Shown: positions 1 through 9,006, counted from the first letter of the stretch. The stretch: DNA of 11,475 bases from Streptosporangiaceae bacterium (GCA_030038715.1 JASHSO010000453.1:1-11475), one strand, 5' to 3'. A program made the numbers and translations. The notes: generated from the letters alone by a model not told the origin.

Positions 1-2378
<2,378 letters not shown>

Positions 2379-2397
<19 letters not shown>

Positions 2398-2423
2398 CCG
2401 CGAAGAAGCAGGCCGCGCGTCAT
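2379..2423 (-). CDS. leuL: leuA leader peptide (14 aa, three consecutive Leu codons)
   Basis: A 15-codon ORF on the leuA strand reads MTRGLLLRGRGEAR followed by TAG. Codons 5-7 are CTG CTT CTT, a leucine run of the kind used to sense charged tRNA-Leu. The ORF ends about 120 nt before the leuA start. Its second half (codons 9-13) forms the 5' arm of the 11-bp hairpin at 2354-2397, and the stop codon sits in the hairpin loop, so ribosome position and RNA folding must interfere with each other. No Shine-Dalgarno is seen before the ATG. A TAGGCT -10 element ends 9 nt upstream, predicting a transcript that begins within a few nt of the ATG, so translation is probably leaderless or nearly so. Leucine leader peptides upstream of leuA are known in actinobacteria; assignment here is by position, composition and structure. 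Confidence 0.82.
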
Positions 2424-2432
2424 GATGCCGAC

Positions 2433-2438
2433 AGCCTA
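2433..2438 (-). promoter_or_regulatory. -10 element for the leuL-leuA transcript
   Basis: The minus strand reads TAGGCT, a good match to the actinobacterial TANNNT -10 box. The predicted start is about 2426, only ~3 nt before the leader-peptide ATG at 2423. No convincing -35 hexamer is seen 16-18 nt upstream, where the sequence is very G+C rich. The site is supported mainly by its position directly before the leader ORF. Confidence 0.45.
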
Positions 2439-2505
2439 GCCGGCCAGGCCAGCTGGCGCGCCCGATCCCCTGCCGACCGCTCCGCCGGGTCACCGGACCG
2501 GCTCG

Positions 2506-2511
2506 TAGGAT
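2506..2511 (+). promoter_or_regulatory. Possible -10 element for the sensor kinase operon
   Basis: TAGGAT on the plus strand is a typical actinomycete -10 sequence and lies about 83 nt before the first candidate start of the kinase gene. No clear TTGAC-like -35 is found at normal spacing. If real, it forms a divergent promoter pair with the leuA promoter, the two -10 boxes being about 70 bp apart. Confidence 0.25.
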
Positions 2512-2593
2512 GCGGTTGTAGGGCAAGTCAGCTCGCCGGGTCAGCAGCGCCGGGCCGGGTACCGGCCTGCAGCCGAATACGGACAGCTGGAAG

Positions 2594-4216
2594 GTGGCCC
2601 ACCATGAGGTCTTGGCGCGCTCCGGCGGGGCACCCGCCGTGACCGCCGGCCACGGCCGAACGACCGAGCCTGGAATGTCACGGCCCGCTGGTGTCGGGAT
2701 CGCGCCGGGACCGTTGCCATCGACGGCGATGGTGCCGACCACACGCGGCTCGGGTTCCGACGTGCCATCTGTAGCGCCGCCCGGTAGCCCGGTCACCGCC
2801 GGAAGCCTGCCCGCAGACACAGAACTCAGGTCACCTCACGCCGCTGGAAGTGGCGCGGCGCTGGAGGACGCCGAGGAAAAGCGGCTCGAACAACTGATCG
2901 GCGTGCGTTCGTCCAAGGCGAGCTACTACGCCCGGTGGCAGGGAGCGCGGCGTGATCTCGGGCGAGCGCTCGCCGCCCTGCGAGCCCTGTCGGACGCCAT
3001 GTGCAACACCGCGCTGGGGCCCGCCGCGCTGTGCGACGGCGTCCTGCAGGCCGTCGGCACCCTGCTCGACGCGCAGTGGGCAGCGTGCGTGCTGACCGGC
3101 GCCGACACGCCGCCAACCGGTCCCACCAGCTTCACCTGGCGCCTGCCGTCGGTGGTCGGTCCATGCGCGCCGTCGGCGCAGGACACGCTTGCGCTGGCGG
3201 TGCGTGTGCCGGATGCGGCCACGGTGCTGCGCGACGCGGCCGTGCTTGGCGTCCCGATGCGGCTCGGGGTCCGCCGAGTTGGGACGCTGCTTGTCGGGAT
3301 GCCACGCCCCTGCGGGGAGGACGGTGTAGCCGTCTCGATCCTGGAGACCATGGCCAACCAGATCGCCGCCGCCCTGCGACAGGCCTGGCTCTACGAGCAC
3401 AGCGAGTACATCCGGCGGCAGGCCATCGAGGGCTGGGCGGAGGCTGAGCGCCGCGCAGACGAGCTCACCCGCCGCAACGAGCAGCTCAAGCGCGCCCGGG
3501 GCAGGCTGGCCCGAGCGCGCCGGGCCGAGCTCCTCAGCGCCGAGCGGCACCGGATCGCCCGCGACCTCCATGACGGCGTCGCGCAGTGCCTTGTCGGCAT
3601 CGGCATGCACCTGGAGTGGTGCCAGCGTCACCAGGACCGGCGCTTGCCCGGATACGACCGGGTAGCCGCGAGCAAGGACCTGTGCCGCTCGGCGCTGGAG
3701 AGCATCCGGGCGGCTGTGTTCGAGCTATCCCAGCTCGAGCCGCCCGGCGGCGGCCTTGGCCAGTCACTCCGAGAGCTCGCTGTCGACTTCCGGTCGGTCG
3801 GCCAGCTGCACGTCGGTGTCCGGGTGCGCGGGACACCGCACGAGCTACCGCCTGAGGTTGAGCACTCGCTGGTCCAGATCTGCCAGGAAGGGCTATGGAA
3901 CGTGCTGCGCCACGCCCGAGCGCACCATGCATGGCTGCAGCTTCGCTACACAGCGTCCGAGACCGTGCTGACAGTGTCCGACGACGGCCGCGGCCAGCCC
4001 GGCGTGGTCGGCCGCTACCTGTGCGCGACTGGCAGTCCCGGCAGCAAGCACGGATTGCGCAACATAGCCGAGCGGACGCGGGAGATAGGCGGCTGCGCCG
4101 CTGCCGAGCACCGCAGGGGCGGCGGCCTGCGGCTACGGGTCCGAGTACCTGCCGCGGCAGCCGCCGACCGCCCGCAGGACGGGGGCATGCCTGACGACGA
4201 GGTTCGCGGTGAGTGA
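2594..4216 (+). CDS. Cytosolic GAF-domain sensor histidine kinase, NarL/DegS class (HisKA_3)
   Basis: First partner of a two-component system: autophosphorylates on His and passes phosphate to the response regulator encoded next. The 540-residue frame has a disordered Pro/Ala/Gly-rich N-terminus (1-90), a GAF-like sensory region (about 125-265), a charged helical or coiled-coil linker (280-318), the dimerisation/phosphoacceptor HisKA_3 box ERHRIARDLHDGVAQ (His326), and an ATPase domain with N-box QEGLWNVLRHA (N436), G1 box SDDGRG (D463-G467) and G2-like KHGLRNIAER. There are no transmembrane segments, so the signal is probably intracellular; no haem or cysteine ligand pattern is obvious enough to name it. 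The start is uncertain: GTG 2594 has GGAAG almost touching it; GTG 2639, ATG 2675 and ATG 2729 are in-frame alternatives, and third-position GC looks lower before about 2850. The stop overlaps the regulator start by 8 nt. Confidence 0.9.
   Translation: MAHHEVLARSGGAPAVTAGHGRTTEPGMSRPAGVGIAPGPLPSTAMVPTTRGSGSDVPSVAPPGSPVTAGSLPADTELRSPHAAGSGAALEDAEEKRLEQLIGVRSSKASYYARWQGARRDLGRALAALRALSDAMCNTALGPAALCDGVLQAVGTLLDAQWAACVLTGADTPPTGPTSFTWRLPSVVGPCAPSAQDTLALAVRVPDAATVLRDAAVLGVPMRLGVRRVGTLLVGMPRPCGEDGVAVSILETMANQIAAALRQAWLYEHSEYIRRQAIEGWAEAERRADELTRRNEQLKRARGRLARARRAELLSAERHRIARDLHDGVAQCLVGIGMHLEWCQRHQDRRLPGYDRVAASKDLCRSALESIRAAVFELSQLEPPGGGLGQSLRELAVDFRSVGQLHVGVRVRGTPHELPPEVEHSLVQICQEGLWNVLRHARAHHAWLQLRYTASETVLTVSDDGRGQPGVVGRYLCATGSPGSKHGLRNIAERTREIGGCAAAEHRRGGGLRLRVRVPAAAAADRPQDGGMPDDEVRGE
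2604..2642 (+). other. Possible 12-codon upstream ORF before the sensor kinase
   Basis: ATG at 2604 has the window's clearest local Shine-Dalgarno in this region (GGAAGG, 2589-2594, about 9 nt upstream) and opens a short frame MRSWRAPAGHPP ending at TGA 2640-2642. That TGA overlaps a GTG at 2639 that is in frame with the kinase, forming a GTGA junction of the kind used for translational coupling. The ORF may be chance; no function is proposed. Confidence 0.2.
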
Positions 4217-4862
4217 TAGTGCCGTCCGCATCCTGGTAGTCGACGATCACACGATCGTCCGTCAGGGGCTGCGGTCCATCTTGGACCTGGAACCGGACTT
4301 TAGCGTGGTGGGAGAGGCCGCTGACGCGGCCGAGGCTGTCGGCCTAGCGGCCACGCTGCGGCCCGACGTTGTCCTGCTCGACCTGAAGCTAAGCGACCGC
4401 GAGCCGGCGGAAGGACTGGATGTCTGCACCAGGCTCGTGGAGCAAGATTCGGGAGTCCGCGTTGTCGTGCTAACCACGTTCCTTGATCAGAAGCTGCTGC
4501 TCGGAGCGCTGCAGCGCGGCGCGAGCGGCTATGTGCTCAAGGATGTTGATGCCGTGGAGCTCGCGCGCATCGTCCGGGCCGTGTACCACGGGCAGTCTGG
4601 TTTCGACGGACGGTCAGCTCAGCTCGTGGTCCGCTCCCTCACCGGCCAGCCCGCCGGCCAGGCTGCGGCGCCCAGGCTCAGCGACCGGGAACTCGAGGTG
4701 GTCCGGCTGGTCGCGGGTGGCGCCACTAACCCGCAAGTGGCGCGGCGGCTTTATGTCAGCGAGAGCACGGTCAAGTACCACCTGCGGATCGCGATGCGCA
4801 AGCTCGGCGCCAAGGACCGGACCGAGCTTGTCTTCCGCGCCAGCAAGCTGGGCGCCTTGTAG
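4209..4862 (+). CDS. NarL/FixJ-family response regulator (REC + LuxR-type HTH)
   Basis: DNA-binding output partner of the preceding kinase, 217 residues, the usual size for the family. The receiver domain (about 6-125) has the acidic pair D12-D13, the phosphoacceptor D58 in VVLLDLK, the switch threonine in VLTT (89-90) and the conserved lysine K111. The C-terminal LuxR/GerE HTH (about 155-210) reads LSDRELEVVRLVAGG...NPQVARRLYVSESTVKYHL. The start is GTG 4209, preceded by GAGG (4199-4202) with a 6-nt spacer; it lies inside the end of the kinase gene, so the two are translationally coupled and surely cognate. The insertion SDREPAEGLDV after D58 makes the beta3-alpha3 loop slightly longer than in many family members, which is common in actinobacterial NarL types. 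Target genes are unknown; autoregulation is typical of the class. Confidence 0.95.
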   Translation: MSDSAVRILVVDDHTIVRQGLRSILDLEPDFSVVGEAADAAEAVGLAATLRPDVVLLDLKLSDREPAEGLDVCTRLVEQDSGVRVVVLTTFLDQKLLLGALQRGASGYVLKDVDAVELARIVRAVYHGQSGFDGRSAQLVVRSLTGQPAGQAAAPRLSDRELEVVRLVAGGATNPQVARRLYVSESTVKYHLRIAMRKLGAKDRTELVFRASKLGAL

Positions 4863-4919
4863 CTGCACGGTCCTGGTCGCCCGGCCAGGGCTGGCGGTTT
4901 CATCCGGCCAGGCCGGCCA

Positions 4920-4987
4920 TGCCCGGGTGGTTGCCTGCATTGCCCGGGTAGCCCGACCGATCCGGGCTGCCACAGGCACTGCCCGGT
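4920..4987 (+). repeat. Repeated TGCCCGG motifs upstream of fdhA
   Basis: TGCCCGGGT occurs at 4920-4928 and 4941-4949, exactly 21 bp apart (about two helical turns), and a partial copy TGCCCGGT follows at 4980-4987. Each full copy contains the palindrome CCCGGG. Helical phasing would suit a dimeric DNA-binding protein, but in such GC-rich sequence chance is a serious alternative, and the second copy overlaps the terminator stem. Confidence 0.3.
4947..4971 (+). terminator. Hairpin terminator after the two-component operon
   Basis: GGTAGCCCG (4947-4955) pairs with CGGGCTGCC (4963-4971): nine base pairs including one G-U, with a 7-nt loop, 84 nt beyond the regulator stop. No T-tract follows, which is usual in high-GC actinomycetes. 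A smaller hairpin, CCTGG/CCAGG (4872-4876 / 4885-4889), lies directly after the stop codon. The site separates the regulator gene from fdhA, suggesting fdhA has its own promoter. Confidence 0.5.
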
Positions 4988-5113
4988 GGCGGGCACAAAC
5001 CCTCTTGTCTGGCGTGGGAGTGACGCGCCCCGGCGCAGGAGGCGCAGGGCGCGGCGGTCCTGCGGCACGGTTCAGCCGCGCTATGCGGCGCCACGAGCAA
5101 GGAGGGTGCACCA

Positions 5114-6331
5114 ATGCCAGGAAACCGGGCGGTAGCGTACCTCGCACCCGGCAAGGTCCAGGTGGAGACCATCGATTATCCGAAGCTGGAGCTGCAGGAC
5201 GGGCCCGGGGTCAATCCCGCAAACGTCGGGCGCAAGACGCCGCACGGCGTCATCCTCAGGGTCGTATCGACCAACATCTGCGGCAGCGACCAGCACATGG
5301 TGCGCGGCCGGACGACGGCTCCCGCAGGGCTGGTGCTGGGCCACGAGATCACCGGCGAGGTCATCGAGGCCGGCCCGGACGTCGAGTTCATCAAGGTGGG
5401 CGACCTGGTCAGCGTGCCGTTCAACATTGCCTGCGGTCGCTGCAGAAACTGCAAGGAACGTAAGACCGGCGTGTGCCTGAACGTCAATCCCGACCGGCCA
5501 GGCTCTGCCTACGGGTACGTCGACATGGGCGGCTGGGTCGGCGGCCAGGCGGAGTACGCGCTAGTCCCCTATGCGGACTTCAACCTGCTGAAGTTCCCGG
5601 ACAAGGACCAGGCCATGGCCAAGATCCGGGACCTCACGATGCTGTCCGACATCTTCCCGACCGGGTACCACGGTGCCTACACCGCCGGTGTCACGACCGG
5701 ATCGACGGCATACGTCGCCGGAGCCGGACCGGTAGGCCTGGCCTGCGCGCACTCCTGCCAGCTACTCGGGGCAGCCGTGGTTATCGTCGGGGACATGAAC
5801 TCCGACAGGCTCGCGCAGGCACGCAGCTTTGGCTGCGAGACGGTCGACCTCACCCACACCGCGCCGCTCGGTGACATGATCGCGGAGATACTCGGCGAGC
5901 CAGAGGTCGATGCCGCTATCGACTGCGTCGGCTTCGAAGCCCGCGGCCACGGCACGGGCGCCACAGAGGCGCCCGCCACTGTGCTCAACGACATCATGAC
6001 CGTCGCCAGGGCAGGCGCCGGCCTGGGTATACCCGGCCTGTACGTGACCGGCGACCCCGGCGGCATCGACGAAGACGCCAAGATCGGCTCGCTGCGCGTC
6101 AGGCTGGGCCTTGGCTGGGCGAAGTCCCATCACTTCACCACCGGCCAGTGTCCGGTGATGATGTACAACCGTCAGCTCATGATGGCGATCTTGCATGACA
6201 AGGCGCAGATCGCCAAGGCCGTCAACGCGACAGTGATCCCGCTCGACCGGGCGCCAGAAGGCTATGCGGACTTCGACAAGGGGGCCGCGCGCAAGTTCGT
6301 CATCGACCCGCACGGGCTGGTCCCGAATTGA
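5114..6331 (+). CDS. fdhA: Glutathione-independent formaldehyde dehydrogenase, Zn- and NAD-dependent
   Basis: Oxidises formaldehyde to formate with NAD+ and without added thiol cofactor; a cytosolic, medium-chain Zn alcohol dehydrogenase family enzyme. The product is 405 residues, against about 399 for the Pseudomonas putida enzyme. Catalytic zinc ligands are C56 (NICGSDQH), H77 (GHE) and D179 (LSDIFPTGYHG). Structural zinc is held by C107, C110, C113 and C121 in CGRCRNCKERKTGVC. All are offset by +10 from the numbering I recall for P. putida. The Rossmann fold shows GAGPVG (203-208) with an acidic residue after the next strand (VGDMNSDR). DCVGFEARGHG, the long insertion typical of FdhA, separates it from ordinary alcohol dehydrogenases and from the mycothiol-dependent enzyme. 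ATG 5114 has an excellent AAGGAGGG (5099-5106) 7 nt upstream. It stands alone on its transcript: a terminator lies before it and another after it. Related aldehyde-dismutating enzymes share this fold, so other small aldehydes are possible substrates. Confidence 0.93.
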   Translation: MPGNRAVAYLAPGKVQVETIDYPKLELQDGPGVNPANVGRKTPHGVILRVVSTNICGSDQHMVRGRTTAPAGLVLGHEITGEVIEAGPDVEFIKVGDLVSVPFNIACGRCRNCKERKTGVCLNVNPDRPGSAYGYVDMGGWVGGQAEYALVPYADFNLLKFPDKDQAMAKIRDLTMLSDIFPTGYHGAYTAGVTTGSTAYVAGAGPVGLACAHSCQLLGAAVVIVGDMNSDRLAQARSFGCETVDLTHTAPLGDMIAEILGEPEVDAAIDCVGFEARGHGTGATEAPATVLNDIMTVARAGAGLGIPGLYVTGDPGGIDEDAKIGSLRVRLGLGWAKSHHFTTGQCPVMMYNRQLMMAILHDKAQIAKAVNATVIPLDRAPEGYADFDKGAARKFVIDPHGLVPN

Positions 6332-6386
6332 ATCGCGCTGTGGTCCCTGACCGGGCCTTATGGGCTGGGCCCGACCGAGCCGGTTA

Positions 6387-6411
6387 GCCTGGGCCCGAAC
6401 TGAGCCCAGGC
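6387..6411. terminator. Bidirectional hairpin between convergent genes
   Basis: GCCTGGGC (6387-6394) and GCCCAGGC (6404-6411) form a perfect 8-bp stem with a 9-nt loop. It sits 56 nt after the fdhA stop and 92 nt after the convergent kinase stop, in a 171-base gap that otherwise shows nothing recognisable. Being symmetric, it could end transcription from either side. There is no T-tract. Confidence 0.6.
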
Positions 6412-6502
6412 GCGGGTTGCCGCCCTGGCACTGTCGCGAGGACGGCACCCGCGCTGTCAGGCTCTCGGCTCAGGCCGCCGCGCGCGGCCGGCGCCTGTCC
6501 GG

Positions 6503-8497
6503 TCAGCTGGCAGACGGCGTCGGGGACGGCGACGGGGACCCCGACGGCGACGGCGAGGGCGAGGGCGACGGGGAAGGCGACGGCGACGGCGAAGGTGACG
6601 GCGACGGGGAAGGCGGCGGCGGGGTCGGGCTCTGGCTGCGGGCCGGTGGCGAGGCCTTCTTGTGCGCGCTGACGACCGTCACCACCGCTGAGGCGGTGAC
6701 GGATCCGATCCGCGCGGTCACTATGGCCGTCCCCGGCGTCTCGCCCACGACCTGACCGTCGCCGTTCACCATGGCGACATTCGGATTGGTGGTCGTCCAC
6801 TCCGCCCTTGCCAGGTCGCGGGCCGGCGCGTTCTTACCGTTGGACATGCTTCCCCGCAGGGTCAGGCCGCCGGACTGGCCGACATGCAGCTGAAGTGTGG
6901 GCGGCGTAATGACCACGTACTCCAGAACCGCCCTGCCCGGCAGAACCCGCTCTAGGTCCTGCTGCCGGGCCACAGTCCTAAATGCCCGTACCCACCGCTG
7001 CAATCTGGCCTCGGTGGCTCCCGTGGCCGGCTCGCGCACCTGATAACCGACCACTGCGTGGCCCCGGGCCGGGAGGCTGAGCCGCCAGACCAGCACGCGG
7101 CTGCCCGCCAGCGGCACCGCCTTTGGGCCCTCGCGGAACCGGACAGCACCCAGGCTGCTAGCGACCGCCGCCGGTATCGGCTCTTCAAGTTGCGCCGTCA
7201 CCCTCCTGGCACTGGAGTTGCTTGCCGTGATCGTCACGTCGAGCAGCGACCCGTTGCTCCCGGACAGCCTCCACAGCTGGGATACGGCCAAGCCGTCGGC
7301 GTAAGCCTGGCGCTTGAACAGATACGGAGTGGCGGGAGCGGGCGCGGGCGACCGGCTCAGCACAAGTCCGACCGCGGCCGCGGCAATCAGCACCACGCCG
7401 ACGATCACGCCAGCCAGCACCGTGCGTGACCGCAGCCGACGCCTGGTCGGCACATCGCTACCACCCGGCCCGTTAGCCATACCGCCCGTGCTCAGCTGGG
7501 TCGTCGCCCGCGACTCGGCCGCGGCGCGCTTGTCCGCGGTGATTTCACCAGAACCGCCTGCGCCCGCCCCGCGGACGGCCACGGGGTCTAGCGTCGCCTC
7601 GTCGGATCCTTGCCCGGCGTTCGACCGCACCCCGAGCGCGGACCGCAATGCGCTGGCGAATTCCTGGCAGGTTCCGAAGCGATCCACCGGCCTCTTCGCC
7701 AGCACTCTGGCGAAGACGCCGTCGACTGCCCTCGGCAGCCCGCCGCGCACTGAAGTCGGGACCGGCGGCGGCTGCGACAGCTGCGCGTACATGGCCGCCA
7801 CCGCCTGCTTGCCGGCAAACGGCGGCCGTCCACACAGCAACTCGAATGCCGAGCAGCCAAGCGCATACTGGTCGGTCCGGCCGTCGACGAAGTGGCCGCG
7901 TATTTGCTCTGGCGCGGCGTAGTCCACCGTGCCAAGAAACTGACCACTGCCGGTCAGTCCTGCCGCCTCCAAGGCAGCCTTGCTGACGCCGAAGTCGGAG
8001 AGGTAAACGTGATCGGGCCGTCCTCGGCGGATATCCAGCAGCATGTTCGCGGGCTTGACGTCCCGGTGCACAAGCCCGCTGGCATGAGCGGCGTCGAGTG
8101 CGGACGCCACGTCGGCCACGATGATCTCTGCCCGCTCTGGCAGCAGCGGGCCGTGGCGGGCTACCAGCGTGTGCAGATCTCCGCCGCGCACCAGCCGCAT
8201 GGCGATGAACAGCACGCCCTCAGCCTCTCCAGCCTCGTAGACCGGGATGATGTGCGGGTCGTCGACAGCAGCGGCCGCGTGCGACTCCCTGATGAAACGC
8301 TCGCGGAAGGCCTCGTCGCCCATTCGCCCCGGCACGAGGATCTTCAGCGCGACGGGGCGGTTCAGGCGCTCGTCATGTGCGCGGAACACGACCGCCATGC
8401 CGCCCCGGCCTAGCTGCTCTTCTAGCCGGTAACCCCGGATCCTGGTGCCCGGGCCAAAGGCCGCCATGGCACGTGACGGAGTCACGCCGCTGCTCAA
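6503..8497 (-). CDS. Transmembrane Ser/Thr protein kinase with extracytoplasmic Big_2 (Ig-like) domain and Ser-Pro tail
   Basis: Hanks-type kinase that phosphorylates proteins on Ser/Thr in the cytosol and carries an external sensor or adhesion part. From the TTG start it has 664 residues. The kinase domain (about 14-290) has the glycine loop LGRGGMAVV, catalytic K52 (VALKIL), HRDVKPAN (D146, N151), DFG (D168) and the APE motif (195-197); all key residues are intact, so it should be active and of RD type. A low-complexity juxtamembrane linker (290-355) follows, with basic residues RRRLRSR just before one TM helix (about 359-381). Outside are a beta-rich region (400-490, resembling DUF11-like sandwiches) and a Big_2-type domain (about 532-612; WTTTNPNVAMVNGDGQVVGETPGTAIVTA). 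An uninterrupted Ser-Pro run (630-652) lies in the C-terminal tail. PASTA repeats are absent. The start is TTG 8497 because GGAGGG lies 5 nt upstream; ATG 8467 and ATG 8587 are in frame but lack such a site. The gene lies 134 bp downstream of sufT on the same strand. Confidence 0.93.
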   Translation of the reverse strand: MSSGVTPSRAMAAFGPGTRIRGYRLEEQLGRGGMAVVFRAHDERLNRPVALKILVPGRMGDEAFRERFIRESHAAAAVDDPHIIPVYEAGEAEGVLFIAMRLVRGGDLHTLVARHGPLLPERAEIIVADVASALDAAHASGLVHRDVKPANMLLDIRRGRPDHVYLSDFGVSKAALEAAGLTGSGQFLGTVDYAAPEQIRGHFVDGRTDQYALGCSAFELLCGRPPFAGKQAVAAMYAQLSQPPPVPTSVRGGLPRAVDGVFARVLAKRPVDRFGTCQEFASALRSALGVRSNAGQGSDEATLDPVAVRGAGAGGSGEITADKRAAAESRATTQLSTGGMANGPGGSDVPTRRRLRSRTVLAGVIVGVVLIAAAAVGLVLSRSPAPAPATPYLFKRQAYADGLAVSQLWRLSGSNGSLLDVTITASNSSARRVTAQLEEPIPAAVASSLGAVRFREGPKAVPLAGSRVLVWRLSLPARGHAVVGYQVREPATGATEARLQRWVRAFRTVARQQDLERVLPGRAVLEYVVITPPTLQLHVGQSGGLTLRGSMSNGKNAPARDLARAEWTTTNPNVAMVNGDGQVVGETPGTAIVTARIGSVTASAVVTVVSAHKKASPPARSQSPTPPPPSPSPSPSPSPSPSPSPSPSPSPSGSPSPSPTPSAS
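6518..6612 (-). repeat. Hexanucleotide-type tandem repeat encoding the (Ser-Pro)n tail
   Basis: On the plus strand the region is a run of near-identical 6-mers (GGCGAC, GGCGAG, GGGGAA, GGCGAA and variants), which on the coding strand alternate Ser and Pro codons. Serine codons vary (TCG, TCC, TCA/CTC-derived neighbours aside), so the repeat is degenerate at third positions; this suggests selection on the peptide as well as slippage. Six-base units keep the frame, so gain or loss of units would change tail length without a frameshift. Confidence 0.8.
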
Positions 8498-8502
8498 CGT
8501 TT

Positions 8503-8508
8503 CCCTCC
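8503..8508 (-). promoter_or_regulatory. Shine-Dalgarno that fixes the TTG start of the Ser/Thr kinase
   Basis: The minus strand reads GGAGGG, then AAACG, then TTG (8497). It is the only strong ribosome binding site near the 5' end of this gene. It places the kinase Gly-rich loop at about residue 20, which is typical for Pkn proteins, and removes 30 unconserved residues predicted from the upstream ATG at 8587. Confidence 0.65.
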
Positions 8509-8631
8509 GCCACGCCCGGGGCAGCGCCTCTACGCTGCCCTCCCGCCCTGGCCAGCAAGGATGGCCCGGATCGGGCACATGGCGCAACCCAGGGCTAAGG
8601 ACCGCAGATCAAGTGTGGCTAGCATAAACGA

Positions 8632-9006
8632 TCACACGTTGAAGCCGAGCGCACGAAGCTGTTCGCGCCCGTCTTCGGTAATCTTCTCCGGGCCCCAAGG
8701 CGGCAGCCAAACCCAGTTGATCCGGAAGTCATCGACCAGGCCGTCAAGCGCTTCCTGGGCCTGCTCCTCGATCATGTCGGTCAGCGGGCATGCCGCGCTG
8801 GTCAGTGTCATGTCGATAGTAGCCGTGCGGTCGGCCGCCACGGTTACGGCATAGACCAGGCCGAGGTCGACCACGTTGACGCCGAGCTCGGGATCCACGA
8901 CGTCACGCAGTGCCTCAAGCACGTCCTCGACTTCCGGCTTGGCCGAGCGCGGGCGGTCGGCCAGCTCAGCGTCCTGAGTAGCGACGTCTGCGCTGTTCTC
9001 GCTCAT
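8632..9006 (-). CDS. sufT: SufT / DUF59 (MIP18-type) iron-sulfur assembly factor
   Basis: Auxiliary protein in Fe-S cluster maturation, cytosolic, 124 residues. An acidic N-terminal stretch (1-22) precedes the DUF59 fold: EDVLEALRDVVDPELGVNVVDLGLVY (about 26-52) and the conserved cysteine C73 in TSAACPLTD, followed by the C-terminal WLPPWGPEKITEDGREQLRALGFNV typical of suf-linked members. ATG 9006 is chosen because it overlaps the sufU stop in an ATGA (9003-9006), implying translational coupling. The longer frame from 9105 would add an Arg-rich shadow of the sufU coding region. It is the last gene of the suf cluster. Paralogues in phenylacetate degradation (PaaD) share the fold, but the neighbourhood points to Fe-S work. 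Confidence 0.92.
   Translation of the reverse strand: MSENSADVATQDAELADRPRSAKPEVEDVLEALRDVVDPELGVNVVDLGLVYAVTVAADRTATIDMTLTSAACPLTDMIEEQAQEALDGLVDDFRINWVWLPPWGPEKITEDGREQLRALGFNV

Noticed and set aside
2831..3631. 266-codon minus-strand frame opposite the sensor kinase
   Set aside because: Antisense to the GAF and HisKA regions; no family motif and no promoter or ribosome site.
5005..5035. Possible -35 TTGTCT for an fdhA promoter
   Set aside because: No -10-like TANNNT lies at 16-18 nt; the promoter of fdhA remains unlocated.
4483..5463. 326-codon plus-strand frame spanning the regulator end, the intergenic gap and the fdhA start
   Set aside because: It overlaps two well-supported genes in another frame, and its Arg/Ser/Pro-rich translation has no domain.
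6360..6755. Plus-strand frame encoding an Asp-Gly/Glu-Gly repeat protein, calcium-binding-like at first sight
   Set aside because: The repeat is the complement of the kinase's Ser-Pro codons; the frame has no ribosome site and no domain outside the repeat.
7314..7922. 202-codon plus-strand frame within the kinase gene
   Set aside because: Antisense shadow of conserved kinase and TM-linker coding sequence; composition (Ser/Pro/Ala/Thr-rich, no motif) is typical of GC shadows.
8611..8637. Possible terminator between sufT and the kinase gene (GTGTG/CACAC, complement)
   Set aside because: Only 5 bp with a 15-nt loop that includes the sufT stop codon; too weak to call, so read-through from suf into the kinase cannot be excluded.
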